Source: Hyaloscypha bicolor E
Lineage: Eukaryota > Ascomycota > Leotiomycetes > Helotiales > Hyaloscyphaceae
DNA: 64,000 nucleotides
Assembly: GCF_002865645.1 (NCBI RefSeq)
Contig: NW_020194555.1
Location: 620,001-684,000 of the forward strand
Direction of reading: 5' to 3'
The position numbers and the translations under genes were made by a program. The notes beneath the pieces are model-generated. The model saw only the letters and a program-made list of their open reading frames with translations. It was not told the origin of the DNA and made no database searches. Numbering within the stretch: position 1 is the first letter of the stretch; each line of letters begins with the position of its first letter. Below, piece after piece: positions 21,060-34,899 of this stretch.

Positions 21060-24000
21060 GTAAGTAATATAGGGAGGATAGAAACTTTATAGTTAAGGTA
21101 ATACTCTTATAAAGTTCTAAAGGGTATTTATAAGGCGGATTATTAGCTTAGTAAGTTAGGAGAGAAAAGGGCTATTATAATATCTTAAGCCTAAAGCCGA
21201 AATATTAAGGATATATAAGTATTAATTTTAGTATCTTATATTAATTTCTAATATACCTAGTAATTTGAATATAAGTTAGCCGCAAGATATAGTTACTAGT
21301 ATAGTATATAGGGGTAGTAAAAATAGAGGCTAATTATAGAAGGAAAAGAAGTAAAGGAAATAGAATAAGAAATATTATACTAAGATAGTATAAGTTAGAC
21401 TTTAGTTAGAATTAGACTTTAGTACTCGGAAATAAAGTTATATTATTAATTTATATATTATTTTTAGTTATAGTAAAAGCCGGAATTAAAGTAGCTTTAA
21501 TCTTAGTAGAAAAGCTTATTCCTAAGTCCGAAAAAAATACCCAAAAAAGGAAATACCCTTAAATCTAAATAAAATAGTAAACTAGAATCGGAAATAAGAA
21601 TTAAAAAGAAATCGGAAATAAGAAATTATATAAATAAACTAGAGAAGCTTCTAGAAAAAGAAATAAATACTAAGTAAAAAAAGAAAAGAGAATTCAGAAA
21701 AGTCAGAAAAATTAGCAAAATTATATTTATTATTTTTATTATCTTTAATAGTATTAATAGATATACCTAGTTTAGTAAAATTAAGGGAAAATACTATAGG
21801 TATTAAGCTAACGGAGCAGGAAAGAGAGTATAAGTAATAGAAATAAGACTAGAAAAGCTATTACTTTATTATTACTAATACTAAAACTCGAACCTTAATT
21901 ATATCTATTATTATTAACTAGTTTCTCTCTAATTCCGGTTCCCAAACCAAAAGATATACTTAAACGGGAAGTTAGTTCTTTAGGAATCTTATTAGTAGAA
22001 GTCTTAGGTACGGAAATTTTATAATTAATTATAGAAGAAATTATTAAGATTAATATGGCTAAGAATAAATATATACTAGTACCGGGTTTAAACCTACTAC
22101 TTATAGGAGCTCCTAGAATACTATGGTTTTAGGGAAGCAATATCTCTATATTCTTGGAATAATATATAAATATATATAAGAATTATTATATTCCTAATAA
22201 TATTAAAAGAAAGAGAATTATCTATTATATCTCTCTTATTTATAAGAATTAGATTAAGGCTATACCGGAATACTATACTAATAATCCAGGAAATTACTAG
22301 AAAACCAAGTTCTTTAAGGCCTTACTAAAGGAATTCCGAGAATATAACTAGGAAATACTTAAAATTAGCCGTAACTTTCTTAATTAGATTATTATATAAG
22401 CCTAGAATAGAGAAATCTTATTTAAGTCTTATATTAATATATTTAATAAAGTATTAAAAAAGTTACTAAAAAGGAAAGAGATAAATGAAATTACTTAGTA
22501 TTAAGAATTTATAAGAGAATTATTTATTTTAGTAAGAAATTATATTCTTAAGAATATAAACTTTGAGCCTATAGATATTTCTACCTATAAATATAATAAG
22601 ATATATAAGAAGGTAATAATATTCTATTAGTATAAAAAAAAGAAATATTATTTTAATATTATTAATAACCCAGATATATCTAGACTTAAATAAGAATACT
22701 TAAATATAATAGTTTATAATATAATTCCTAAACCAGAAAATAATTATTTCTTACTAGTTTCTCCTATTATACTTTCTAAAACTACTATAAATATAAATAA
22801 GAGAAGAACCTAGCCTATAGCTAATTATATAAAACCTACTAAAAGTAATAAACCTAAGGGAAATAATATTAACTAGCTAGTAAGAAATCTAGAAAAACTA
22901 TTTATTATTACCGTAACTTAAGAGAACCTATAAAAATAACTTAGTATAGCTACTATTATAATTCGGGAAAATGTCTATAGCCTGCTTATATAGCCTAGCT
23001 AACTATAGTAAATATAATAGTATTAATAGTCTAGTAAATATAATCCGAGTTTTTGAAAAAAATATACTAGAAGTTATAGTAGAGGTTATAAAGAATACTA
23101 TAATAGCTATAGTAATTAAGCTAGAATAAGTAAAGAGTCTAAATAATTATATTTTAGAGAAAGTTAGTCTTAAATATAGTTAGAAAATACTACTTAAGTT
23201 AATATAGCCTATAATATAGATCTAGAACCAAGAGAACGAATTTATTATAGGTACTATAATAGAAATAAGAATAATAATATTAATCTAGAATATATTTATA
23301 TCTCTTGGTTCTATTACCTACTAATAAAAGAACTTATAAACCATAAATATATTTACTAATTTAATAGAAAATAGTATAAAGGGCTATTTAAGCCTAAATA
23401 AGAAAGTATTCTTTTTTTTCTTACTAGTAAGTACTAGTAGTTTAACTAAATTATTTCCTAAGTCCAAGAAAGAAAATTTAACTATAACTTAAATACTTAA
23501 CCCAAAAATATCTAGAGATTAATAGGAAATACCTAGTTTACTAGGTAAGAAAAAGAAAAGGGAACTAGCTAACCGGAATTTATATATAGAAGTAAGTAAG
23601 TTATATCTAGGGAATCTAAATAGCTACTTTGCCTTAAAGAAAATTATATTAGAATTACTAATACTTCAGGTTCTGGAATTAATAAATAGTACTAAGATTT
23701 AGCTATAAATAGTATTTCTATTAATACTATAATAGGTTTCTTATTAAGGAAAAAGAGAAAAGAAATAGAAATAATTAAAGAGGTTTTCCGAAAACAAGCC
23801 AGAATAGAAAAGAAGCTATTTTATATAAGAGGCCAGAAGAATATTACTTTAAGAAATAATAAATAAGGAAATAGCCTAGCTAAGGATATAAATATTAATA
23901 TTTCCGGGAATAAATAGAATAAATTAGAGACCTAATATACTCTTAACTATAATAAGTATAGAATTCTTAAAGTTAATAATATTCTAATAAGATTACTAAA

Positions 24001-27000
24001 AAAAGTAATTATCCTATTTCTAAAGATTTAGAAAAAAACAAGAATACTTATTAATACCTTAAAAATACTAGATCTAGCTACTATACTTTAGAACTAATAA
24101 ATTAAGAATAATACTTCCTATTTTATTATCTTATAAATAGGAAATACTATTATATTAAATATAATTAGATATACTAGAAAATCTGCGGAACTAGTAGCTA
24201 TAGCTTATATAATAAATAGAATATTTAAGGAATTAGAAATACTAGCTTAGGTATCTAATACTAATAAAATTATTTAATTTAAAAATAATAGTATTAATAT
24301 TCAAATATTATTAGCTTATAAATATATTATATAAACTCTATATCTCTAATTCATATTTCGAGAATCTCAAGAAAGTATTAAATATAAAGGAATAATTAAT
24401 ACTAAAGCTAAAGTTAATATTTTCCCTAAAAAAATCTCTAGAAGTATTAGTAAAATAATATATAATACTATAGATTATTAAATGTTTATTATTACTAAAG
24501 CAGAATTTGGATTTATAGGAATAGTAAAGCTTAGAGCTAAGGTTATAAATAGAATAAGATATAAAGATATGTTTTTCCTAGTTAAAGAGGCTTTAAAGAT
24601 CTTGCTTAATTAACTATTCTTAGTAAAAATAAAGATAAATATTATATATAGGAGTAATAATTTATAAAATAAAAGGTTTACTAACCTTAAAAATAATTAG
24701 AATACTTATATTATTATAATTATTTTATTTTTAAAGAATACCAGGAAATAAAAGAAAGTAATAGTTTAAAAATACTAAGCTTCTAGAGTTAAGAAATTAA
24801 GTAATATAAAGCAGGAAACTAAAGGTAAAGAGGAAAAATAGAGCCTGGTATTATAACTAGTAATAATATTAGAGGAAATAGGAAGATACCGGAATTTCCT
24901 ATAAATTCTTTTATTTTGGGTTTAGGAATTTAGGAAATTAATAATATTTTTAGAGAAACTAAAGTAGAAAAGACTCTAATTAGAGTATTATTAAAAGTAG
25001 TTCCGGAATTAATAGAAAAAGAAGTAAAAAGAGTATTAAATAAAGATATTTCTAAAGAAAAAGTAAAGTAGTATCTTCTAATAATAAAGAAATATATTTC
25101 CGAAACTAAGAAATATTAAACTTAAGACTAGAAAGAATTCTGGAATATATAGGAGCTTAAGAAAGGCATATTAAAATACTAGATAAAAAGGCACTCTCTA
25201 TACCTAACTAGAAAGAAGCTAAGTAGAAAGGTTATAAATTCCGGAAATTAGATAAAAAAAGTACTAGAGAAAATAGCCATAACTCTTAAAGAAAAGAATA
25301 ATAATTATAATTTATTTCTAATTACAGGAATATATAAAATAAAGAATAAGAAAGTTTAACTAGTAAATACTAATAATAGAACTAGAAAAGGCCCTAGTAA
25401 ATATCCGGACTAGTTTAAGAGATCTAAAGCTAGAGAATACTTATAGGAATATACTAGGAAATATAAGAATTACCTTTTATTAAAAATATTAGCTATTCTA
25501 AGAGATTTATAACTTATTCCGAAATATCTTAAATAATTAGATATTAGTAACTAGCTTTAGGAAAAGAAACTAGCTATATTCTAAGAATTAATAATTAATT
25601 AAAAAGATATAATTATATTTAATTAGAAAAAAGTAGAAAAAGTTTATAAGAATATTAGCCTATTTATTCTAATTAAGACTATTAAGTATAAAGCCTAATA
25701 AGAGAAGAATTTCTCATATCCTAAAGCTCTAGTACTAGTAATAGTAAAAATACTATTAGAATATCTAGATTATAAAGTTCTTAAGAAATATAATAGATCT
25801 TACTAAAATCTATAATTTTTAGTTATAAAGAAAATTACTAGAACTTATAGACTAATTAATATTATTATAAAAATAAATTTAGTAACTTTATAAAATACTA
25901 ACCTATTCTTATCTATTAATAAGATCTTAAAGAAATTTACTAGATATACTTATATTTCTCTAATTAATTTCTTTTCCGGATATAATTAACTTATACTAGA
26001 TACTTATAATAGAGATTTAATTATATTTATAATATTTCTGGGGCTATTAAGAATAATTATATTATTTTAAGAAGCTATTAATTCCGTTATATAGTTTATA
26101 TAAGTTATTATAACTATTCTGGAAAATCTATTTCCTAAAATTACTATACTATTTATTAATAATATTAGAATTAAGGGACCTTATATAGACTATAATAAGT
26201 AACTTATTTTACCTGAAATTCGGTGTTTTATATTTAAATACCTTTAAAACCTAGATATAACCCTAGATAGAATTAAATAAATTAGAGCTAATATTAGAGA
26301 AAAATTATAGTTCTATTATAATAATATAATTATTATTAGCTTTATTTATAAAATATTTAGAAGAAGCCCTTTAAGCTCAGGAATTACTAAGATCTTAAGA
26401 TAAAAATATTATAATAATATAACTAAAGGCAAGGTATTTATTAGAATTATTATTTATTACTATATTTGGATTAAAGGCTTTATAATTATTATTAAACTCA
26501 TTTATTATTTAATAAGAAAAAGTATAATATGAAACTAGAATAATAAATAAAAGCAAGCTATATGAATTCTTTAGGAAAAGCTTATTACTACTTTAATACT
26601 TTATAAGTTATACTATAATCTATTAGAAGGTTAGGGAATAGTTATATTAGTAATAGATACTAGCCTAGATAAATAGAGCAGAACTCTTAATTAATATAAT
26701 AATAAAGGAAAAAAGAGAGTTATATAATATAAGTCTAGAATCTGAAATAATACTAAATAGAGATATAATATTACTAAGAGAAAATACTAAGGGCTAGTAA
26801 AGTATTTATAGAAAATATAATTCTGGCTATATAAAGTTTACTTTATCCTTAAACTAGATACTAATATACTTATTATATAGCTAAGTAAAGTGGCTATAGA
26901 TCTTCCTAGGGCTCTAGTTACTTACTAGCTAGTATGAATTTAACTATTTAATTTTAAAGTTAAGTATATTAAAGAAACTAAGTATACTATTACTAATAAA

Positions 27001-28740
27001 TTATTAAGATACCTATAATAAAAAGGTAATACCAAAGATAATAAGAATATTAATAAATAGTTAGTAATAAAGCTTAATACTATTAGAATAGTACTTATTA
27101 GGCAGAAAATTCGAATAAAGGAAGCGGTTCTAATTTAGTTACATAATATTATTTTAAGGAATCCGACTTCTAAGACCTTTATTAGATATTTAAATAATAG
27201 TATCTAGTTACTAGAGATTAATAATTAAAGCCTTACTATATCTAGAAGCAAATTAGTAATATTAAAAAATAATAAAATCCGGAAGTTATATAGTAAAAGC
27301 TATAGCCTTTTATATATAACTTCTAGTAAAATAGTAAATAATAATACTAACTATTATACTTTACTTAATAACCCGACTATTTTACTAGATTCCTTAAATA
27401 ATAGCTATTTTAAATAATACTAGAATATTATATAATACCTTATAATACTTTTTAGACTAGAAGAAATATCTAAGGCCAAGTTTCGAAAGTTAAGCAGAGA
27501 AGCTTTAAATTATAGTATAAAAGATTAATTACTATAGAGAATTATATCTAAAGTATACCTACCTTAACTTATTATTAATAATTAAGAATAAAGAGAAATT
27601 ATTATTAAAGAGCTATATAATAAGATTAGATATACCGGAAAAGAAAGCACTTTTTATTTAGTAGCTAGTTACTATTACTAGAAAGATTACTATAACTATA
27701 TATAGAAGTATATTAATATTTATAAAATCTATTAGTATAAGAGTAAAAGAAAATAAGAAAAAGCTCTATATCTAATAAAAGCTATACTTCTTTTCTATTA
27801 TCTTAGGATTAATATAATTAAATTACTAGACTATAAAGGATATAACTTATTAGTTATTACTAGAGATAATTTCTTAGGATAGGTTAAAGCTAGACTTTTA
27901 AAGAACCTAACTAGTAAGAAGGTTACTAAGTTTATTTAGGAAGAAATTATTTATAGATATAGTTTATTTAAATAGCTTAAGGTAAATGGCAGATTGGAAT
28001 TTAAAGAAGTAGTAATTTAGAAACTTAATAAGCTAGGAATTAATAGAATTATTATTTTGGCCTATAATTTCAAAGGAAATAGTATAATTAAAAGAGAATA
28101 TTAACTAATTATTTAAGTACTTATAGTACTTATAATAGGTAGAAAGAAGCCTTAGGTAAATTTACTATTATATATTCTATTTACTAACTAAGTTACTATA
28201 TATAAACTAACTGAATTTACTTCTTTTTATATAGTCTATAATAAAGAAATAGTATTATTTATAGAAATATGCTTTCTAACCTAGAGAATACTTGAATAGA
28301 ATAAAGTCTATAATAGAGAAATACTTCTAGAAATATATATAAAGTAAATATAAATAAGAAATAAAGATATTAAAGAAGCTAGAATAAAGAAGAATAGATA
28401 ATACCGAGAGAAAAAGAAGTAATTTAATATTATTTACTAGATTTATTTAAAGCCTATTTCCGAAAAGGATCTAGTTCTTATATATAATATTAAATTAATA
28501 AATTAAGATAAGTTAAGAAATACGAAGCTACTATATTACTAGCTTGGCCCGTATAAAGTAAAATATATAGATTAACTAAAAGAATACTATATACTAGAAG
28601 AACTTAATAGTACTATACTTCAAAGAATATATACCGGGAATTAACTTAAATAGTTTATTAAAAGAAATAGATTCTGGTATTTCCCTAAAAATAAAGTTAA
28701 TAATAAATATATACCTATAAATAAACGTTTTAAAACAAAT
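21060..28740 (+). pseudogene. gag-pol of the gypsy element (reverse transcriptase and integrase readable)
   Basis: Broken by many TAA/TAG codons but alignable by eye. Reverse transcriptase lies at about 25,800-26,190: FLVIKKI...YRLIN, then LINFFSGYN, DTYNRDLIIF, and the active-site region LFINNIRIKGP, where YxDD-type aspartates have become Asn. Integrase lies at about 27,600-28,110: LDYKGYNLLVITRDNF, then LKVNGRLEFKEVV, KLGINRI and AYNFKGN. These follow the usual ascomycete gypsy pattern. The upstream part (21.06 to about 25.5 kb) should hold gag, protease and linker, but I could not place their borders. The changes are mostly C-to-T and G-to-A, consistent with RIP. Confidence 0.85.
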
Positions 28741-29639
28741 ATAGAACTAGAAAGGGAAATAGTTATAGAATACTATAAGTAAAATAGTACTTAGGAAATT
28801 AAGAAAGCTACTAGTATTATTATATATATTCTAGAGTTACTAGAATTAGAAAAAGTAAAGTATATCTCTTTTATAGAGAATTAGGAGAAAGTATTTAATA
28901 ATAGAAGCTTTTCTTAATCTAAAGTAAAGCTTATTATATTTAATTCTTTATATATCTTTTATTTTTTTCTTCTAACTAATATTTATAACTTTTAGAAAAT
29001 ATTATTATTAGATTATTATTCTAGAAATCAGACAAGCTTTACTATTACTTATTTCTTACTATTATCTAATTACTATTATTAGATAGTATTCTTAATATAT
29101 GAAATTCTATTACTAGATCTTGGAAATTAAATATAAAGAATTTCTTTTAGTATAAAAATAAATAGGAAGTTAGGATATATCTATATTATAAAATTTCCGT
29201 TATTTCCTTTTATATTCTAATACTTTAGATACTATTATTATATCTATATTTCTATTATATTATCTTCTTATTTCCCTATTATTACTATTTAGTTTAACCT
29301 GCCTTAATTATTTTCTTAATTATATTTCCTTAGGTATATATATTTATATTCTTTTCCGTAATAGAAGCCTAACTTTATATTTTACTTTCTATAATTATTT
29401 CTAATTTATAATTATATTACCTTAAATATACCTAATTATTATATTTATTTTCCCTATTATATATATTATTATTTTAGCTTTGTTTTCTTACTAGAAAGAA
29501 AGAAAAACTCGAATATATATAATATATTTATATAATCTAAAACTATTTTAATTTACTTTTTATTTTGGAATATACTTAAAAGAAATCCTCGTAATCTCGA
29601 AAACCTTTAATTTTATAACCTATAACTATTATACTAATA

Positions 29640-32400
29640 ATATCTTTATAACTTATTAAGAATAATAAAATAGCTAAAGAATAGATTCCTTAAGTTAATA
29701 AAATATAGTAGCTAGTTCTTATAAGCTATAATATTATTAAAAGTCTATAGATTAATAGTATTAAAGTTTAGAGTATTAAAGAAGCTTAGGTAATTATAAA
29801 AGGCCTACTAATACTAGAAAAAATAGCTATAATTACTGAATTTAATATAAATGTTCTAGATAAGCTAAGTAGTATATATAATAAGCTCTTGAAATAGAAA
29901 ACCTTTATTAGAAACAGAACTAGACTAGAATTAATTAAGGAGAAGCTAAAAGATTACTAAGCTAATAATAGGAAATTCGAGAATATTATTAAAGGCATTT
30001 CTAAAGGCAAATAAGAGAAGCTTAATAAGATTAAAGCTATAGTAAATAGTTTTAATACTAAGAATTAGAATGGAATTATATTATATAGTAAAGCTTTTAG
30101 CTAATATATTAATAATATCTATAATAATCTTAGTAAAAATATTTATAAGAAGTTATATTCTCTTTTTAAGATAAAAGCTTTAGTATATAAAGCTATTTAG
30201 TTAATTAATAAAGCTACTTTAGAATATATTAAAGACAAGAAGTATTAGAATACTAGTATATTTACTAAATTAGATATTACTAAGGTACTTAAGTATACTA
30301 AAGCTATTTCGGAATATAGAGAATTAGAGTTTAAGCTATTATTAGCTAATAACCTTAAAGCTAGATAGTATATCTTTAATACTTCCGGAATCCTAATTAA
30401 GGAAGTTTATAGTAATAAGCCTTTTTCTGCTTTCTGAGATAAGCCTAAAGAATAGGCTCCTATTATAATTTCAGCTTTAACTTAATTAGATCTAGCTAAG
30501 AAAAATAGAACTAATTTAGTAAAGCCTAGTAAGAAAACTACTAGTAAAGCTAGTAGAACTAGTATAACTAGATAAGAAGAACCTGGCAAGAATAAAGAGT
30601 AAGCTAAGCCTAAGACTCCTAATAAATAGTAAAGATCTAAGTACTAGACTAAGTATAAGGTTAGTAAATTAGAGGAAAATAAGAAAGAACTTTCTATTCT
30701 AAAGGAAAAGATATTATCTAAGAAGACTCTTATAACTATATCTAGAACCAAGAAGCAGAAAACTAAGGGTATTAAGTCCGGAGAACTTAATAAAGGTATC
30801 TAGTATACCTATAAAATACTAGCTAAATAGAAGTTAATACTTATTTAATAAGATAAATATATTTTTAAGAAGATATATAATAGTATTATAAGACCTATTT
30901 ATAAGCGAGAATACTATAGAGTTAATAATGGATTTCTTAAAGCTCTCTATATAGTATATATTTAGTAACTTACTAATACTTTTTCTATTAATATACGAGA
31001 GATTAAGAATACTCTAAAGCTAGTTACTAAGATCTATAAAGTTACTAAAGGCAAGAAGCATATTTCTATTACTTAAGTAAATAAGGAAATATAAGATTTC
31101 TTTTTTAAAAACTAGGAAATTAAGAAATATAAATACAAATACCATATTTCTAATTAATTTTGCCCTAATCTATAGCTCTAATTTAATACTATAGTCCCTA
31201 TTCCTGAGTCTAATATTACTAATCTAGGTACTAATAGCTATATTTATAAGAAAGATTACCTGAAATAGATTAAGAAGCTTAGTATTTAAGAGCTCTTAAT
31301 AAAAGAAATAGAGATATTATAGTTCTATTTCTAAAAAAATAATATATTAATATATAGAAATCTTAGTAATAGCTATTTTACCTTAGCCTCTTAATTTTTA
31401 ATAGTAAATCTATTAATATGGCTCGGATTTCACGAGATATTAAATAAGTATTCTATTTATCTAGTTACTTACCCTTAGTTAGCCTAATACTTTATTTTTG
31501 GAAATATTAATTATAATTAATATAAAAGTAATACTAAAGATCTAGCTATTACTAAAGCTTTAAGTAGCGAATTTTACTTTAATAAAAAGTATTGAAATAT
31601 TAGCTATATTTTCCTTATAAACTATAAGAAAGCTATTACCTTTAGTAAGAAGTTCTTTAAAAACGTTAATTACTTCTTTATTTCTAATAAATTTGAGCCA
31701 GAAGTAGCTAAGGAAATAGGCAAGTATTTACTAAAGGTAATAAGAAGAAAAACTCCGAGTATAGTCTATTTAACTAGATAAATAAATGCTTTTAGCTAGG
31801 TAATCTATAAGTCTGAAATTATGGAAAAGTATTAATTCTCGGATAATATATAAGTTAAAGGATAGCTTAATAATAATTTGTTACTTAATAGGGCTTTTAC
31901 TATAGTTCTTATAAGTCTAGTTACTATTAAGAATAGAATATGCGAAAATGAAATCTCTTATAAGATTATTAAAGCCTTTTACCTAGAGCTTTCCTCTTTT
32001 ATTAAAGGTTAATTTAAGAATACTATAGATAATACGAAATTTAAAGAAGCTATCTGTTTAGAGTATATTAGTGCAATTTATAATATGATTCGCTATAATA
32101 AGCCTTCTTAATACCCTATAGTAAAGGCAGAAATTAAGTAATAGTTAAAGGCAGATACTAATTAATATAGAGAGCTATATTAGATTTGGTATGAGAATAT
32201 AGCTAAGCAAGTTCGGATTACCTTTGAGTAAGTTCGAGAGTACGAAATAAGACTATTTAAGAGTAATAAGTCTTATTTTAGGTATACGGAAAAGAAATTA
32301 GATTAACTAATAGAGGAAAATCCTAAATATTTTATTATTTCGGACTCTAAGTAGGATTTTTCTATTATTTTTAGTACTTAGGAAATAAGTATAAATAAAT
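29640..32400 (+). pseudogene. Extra ORF between integrase and 3' LTR of the gypsy element
   Basis: One plus-strand frame can be followed for most of this stretch, interrupted almost only by TAA/TAG, so a protein-coding gene was present before RIP. It shows a helical, Lys/Glu-rich first part, a basic linker (PSKKTTSKASRTS), another coiled-coil-like segment (SKLEENKKELSILKEKI), and a distal part ending near EYEIRLFKSNKSYFRYTEKK. I do not recognise a family. It could be an envelope-like or accessory ORF of the retrotransposon, or part of another element inserted there. Confidence 0.5.
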
Positions 32401-32418
32401 AGGAAATCGGATATAGTA

Positions 32419-32712
32419 TAGCAGGCTATACTTATTGAAAATCATATTATTTTGGCGGTTTTAAGGTTTAGGTTATATAGTAAAGGCCGCAGCCTTTTAT
32501 ACGTAACTTGCGGAAATTATATAAGAAAGCTAGTTTTTCTATAGACTTAGAGAATAATTCTTTATAAGTATTTAATTAATTAAGCTTTTATATACTATAT
32601 ACTATTTATACTTTACTATTTATGCTTTTAATTTATTATTTTGCTATTAAGTCACGTTTTATACTCTAGTATACTTTATATGGGTTTTTGTCTTATTATA
32701 GTTTCTTTCCCA
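32419..32712 (+). repeat. 3' LTR of the gypsy element
   Basis: 294 bp, same length as the left LTR and collinear with it. Terminal TG has become TA while the terminal CA is kept. Confidence 0.9.
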
Positions 32713-32784
32713 TACTATATAAGAAACTTTTTCTGGCCTATTAGAGTAATTCCTATTTCTAGTTATATAAGTTATAATATATAA

Positions 32785-32955
32785 TAATATATATAAAGAT
32801 TATAAAGTAGGAAGTTATATTAAATAGTAAAAGAATTAATTAAACTTGCTAGAAAAGAGCTTAAGTAAAGTATAAAGCTTTAGGAAGTGAGTATATAGAT
32901 CCTGACTAAGCAAAGTAATTATACTAGCCCTAATTTAGTAATTCTTATTATAATA
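32785..32955 (-). repeat. 3' LTR of the copia element
   Basis: 171 bp, collinear with the right copy; differences are transitions. Confidence 0.85.
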
Positions 32956-34899
32956 TATTTCCTAGAAAGGCATAATACTATATTTTACCTGTTTTACCTA
33001 ATTAGAGAGCTTTAAAATAATGAAATTCGTCTAATATATGGGTTTTATAGAGCCGTATTAATATTCTAATCCGAATAGGCTTAGTATATATTATTTCCCT
33101 AGATTATTGAATTTCAGGAGATCTCTATATAAACCCCCCTTTTTCACTAACTCTAGAGCCTCTAATTAAATACTTTTCTTTAATACTCTTCTAGAGATCC
33201 CTTTCCAAGCTTCCAATTATTATAAATATGGCTTCTACTTCTTCTTATATTACTATTAAGTTAATTCCGGCTTATAAATCCAAGGTATTTTTAACCCAAA
33301 ATATATTCTTGCTTTATTTTTTACTAACTTTAAATAGTATTAAGTAGCTTACAAGTCTGCTATAAGTATAGCTCTTGACTATTAATATAAAGCTTACTTT
33401 TAATAGAATATTAAGGTTTAGATCCCTATAATGTCTTCTAATACTTCTAGTACCCCTCTACTAAAGGTAAAGAAGTCTATACTAAAGCCTCGTACTTCTT
33501 GTTCTGCTTATACTAGTTTTAGAAAGATCTCTTATATAGGTTATTATAAGTTCTTTATACTATTTCAAAGCTTATTTTAACTTAATATAGTCTTATTTGC
33601 TCTAAAGGGCAATAGTAATAGTTCTTGCTATAATACTATTAGTAGAGGTTCTTATTACTAGAAGTATGCTTCTAGTTATTCTTATTTAGCTATTTTAATT
33701 TCTTATATCCCTATTATATAGCTCTTTTTTATAGAATTTCTAATTACTAAAGATATTATAAGCTCTCTTTTCTTAATTCTCTTTTATAAATTCTGACTAT
33801 TTTAAAGTATTTGTTTGCTTTTAGGTATTCTATTTATACTATATTTGAGATTACTAAATCTAATAAAGAGAATAGTAATAAGAGCTTTTTTATTAAAATT
33901 TAAGAGGCTATTAATAGAAATAAAAAATAGTCTAATTAAATAAAGGGCTTTTTATATAAGCTTATTAATACTATAGTAAAGTATCTTTAGATCTCCTACT
34001 ATTAACTCTTAAGCTCTATTATTTTAATAAATTTTATAAATAAAAGATATAAATAAAAGCCTCTTTTTATATTATTTAATTATTTCGATTTTTATTCTAA
34101 TATCCTAAAGATTTAATAAAGCTCTAAAGTTCTTGAATTTAAATTAGAATAGATTTTTTATAAGTCTATTTATAAGTATATTACTTATTTAAAGATATAT
34201 AACTTGAAATATGTCTTTACTATATTCTTAATATAGCTATATATTCTGAATATTAATATAATAGAGCTTTATAGTAATTCTTTTATTCTCTCTAATAATT
34301 AGTTAAATAGTTTACTTATTATTACAAAATATAGTTCAGAGCTCTTTAAGATCTAAGCTTAGATCCCTAAATAGCCTCTAAAGAGCTATAGTCTCTTTTA
34401 TTATATAAGCGACTTTATATATTTCTAATTTAATTAAAGAAATAGTTATAGAACTCTATTAAGCGGCTTTCTATAATATTAAACCTCTAAATAAGGAAAT
34501 TATATACCTATAGCTCAATTATTATATATCCAGGTTATTTATATATAAAGTATTAGATATAATCTATAGCTATATCTTTTTATATTTTCTATTATACTAA
34601 ATTACTAGAAACCGGGTTCTAAATAGATATTAAAGAGCCTAATCTATAACTATAAAGTATTCTGGAGCAGGGTTTATTAAGAATTAAGAGAGTACTAAAG
34701 CGGCAAAAGCTATATCCGGTCTAATTATAATTATAGTATAAAGTAGTAATCTAACTTTTTCTTAATATATCTTAATTTAATATAGATAAGCTTAATTATT
34801 ATATCTTTAAAAATTAATTTCAGGTAATAGAATACTAGGACACTTCCTATCTACTATCCTAAACTAGCTAGAGCTTTTTAGCTTTCTAATTTCTAATTA

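Larger units (their letters stand above)
20755..32712 (+). mobile_element. Ty3/gypsy LTR retrotransposon, full-length, RIP-inactivated
   Basis: Two direct LTRs of exactly 294 bp (20,755-21,048 and 32,419-32,712) bound 11.4 kb. They begin TGGCAGG (TAGCAGG in the right copy) and end CCCA (CTTA in the left copy). The copies differ almost only by C/T and G/A transitions, as RIP produces. Flanking bases are TAGTA and TACTA, a 5-bp duplication with one change. Reverse transcriptase precedes integrase on the plus strand, the gypsy order. At about 12 kb it is long for the group because of an extra ORF between integrase and the right LTR. Confidence 0.9.
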
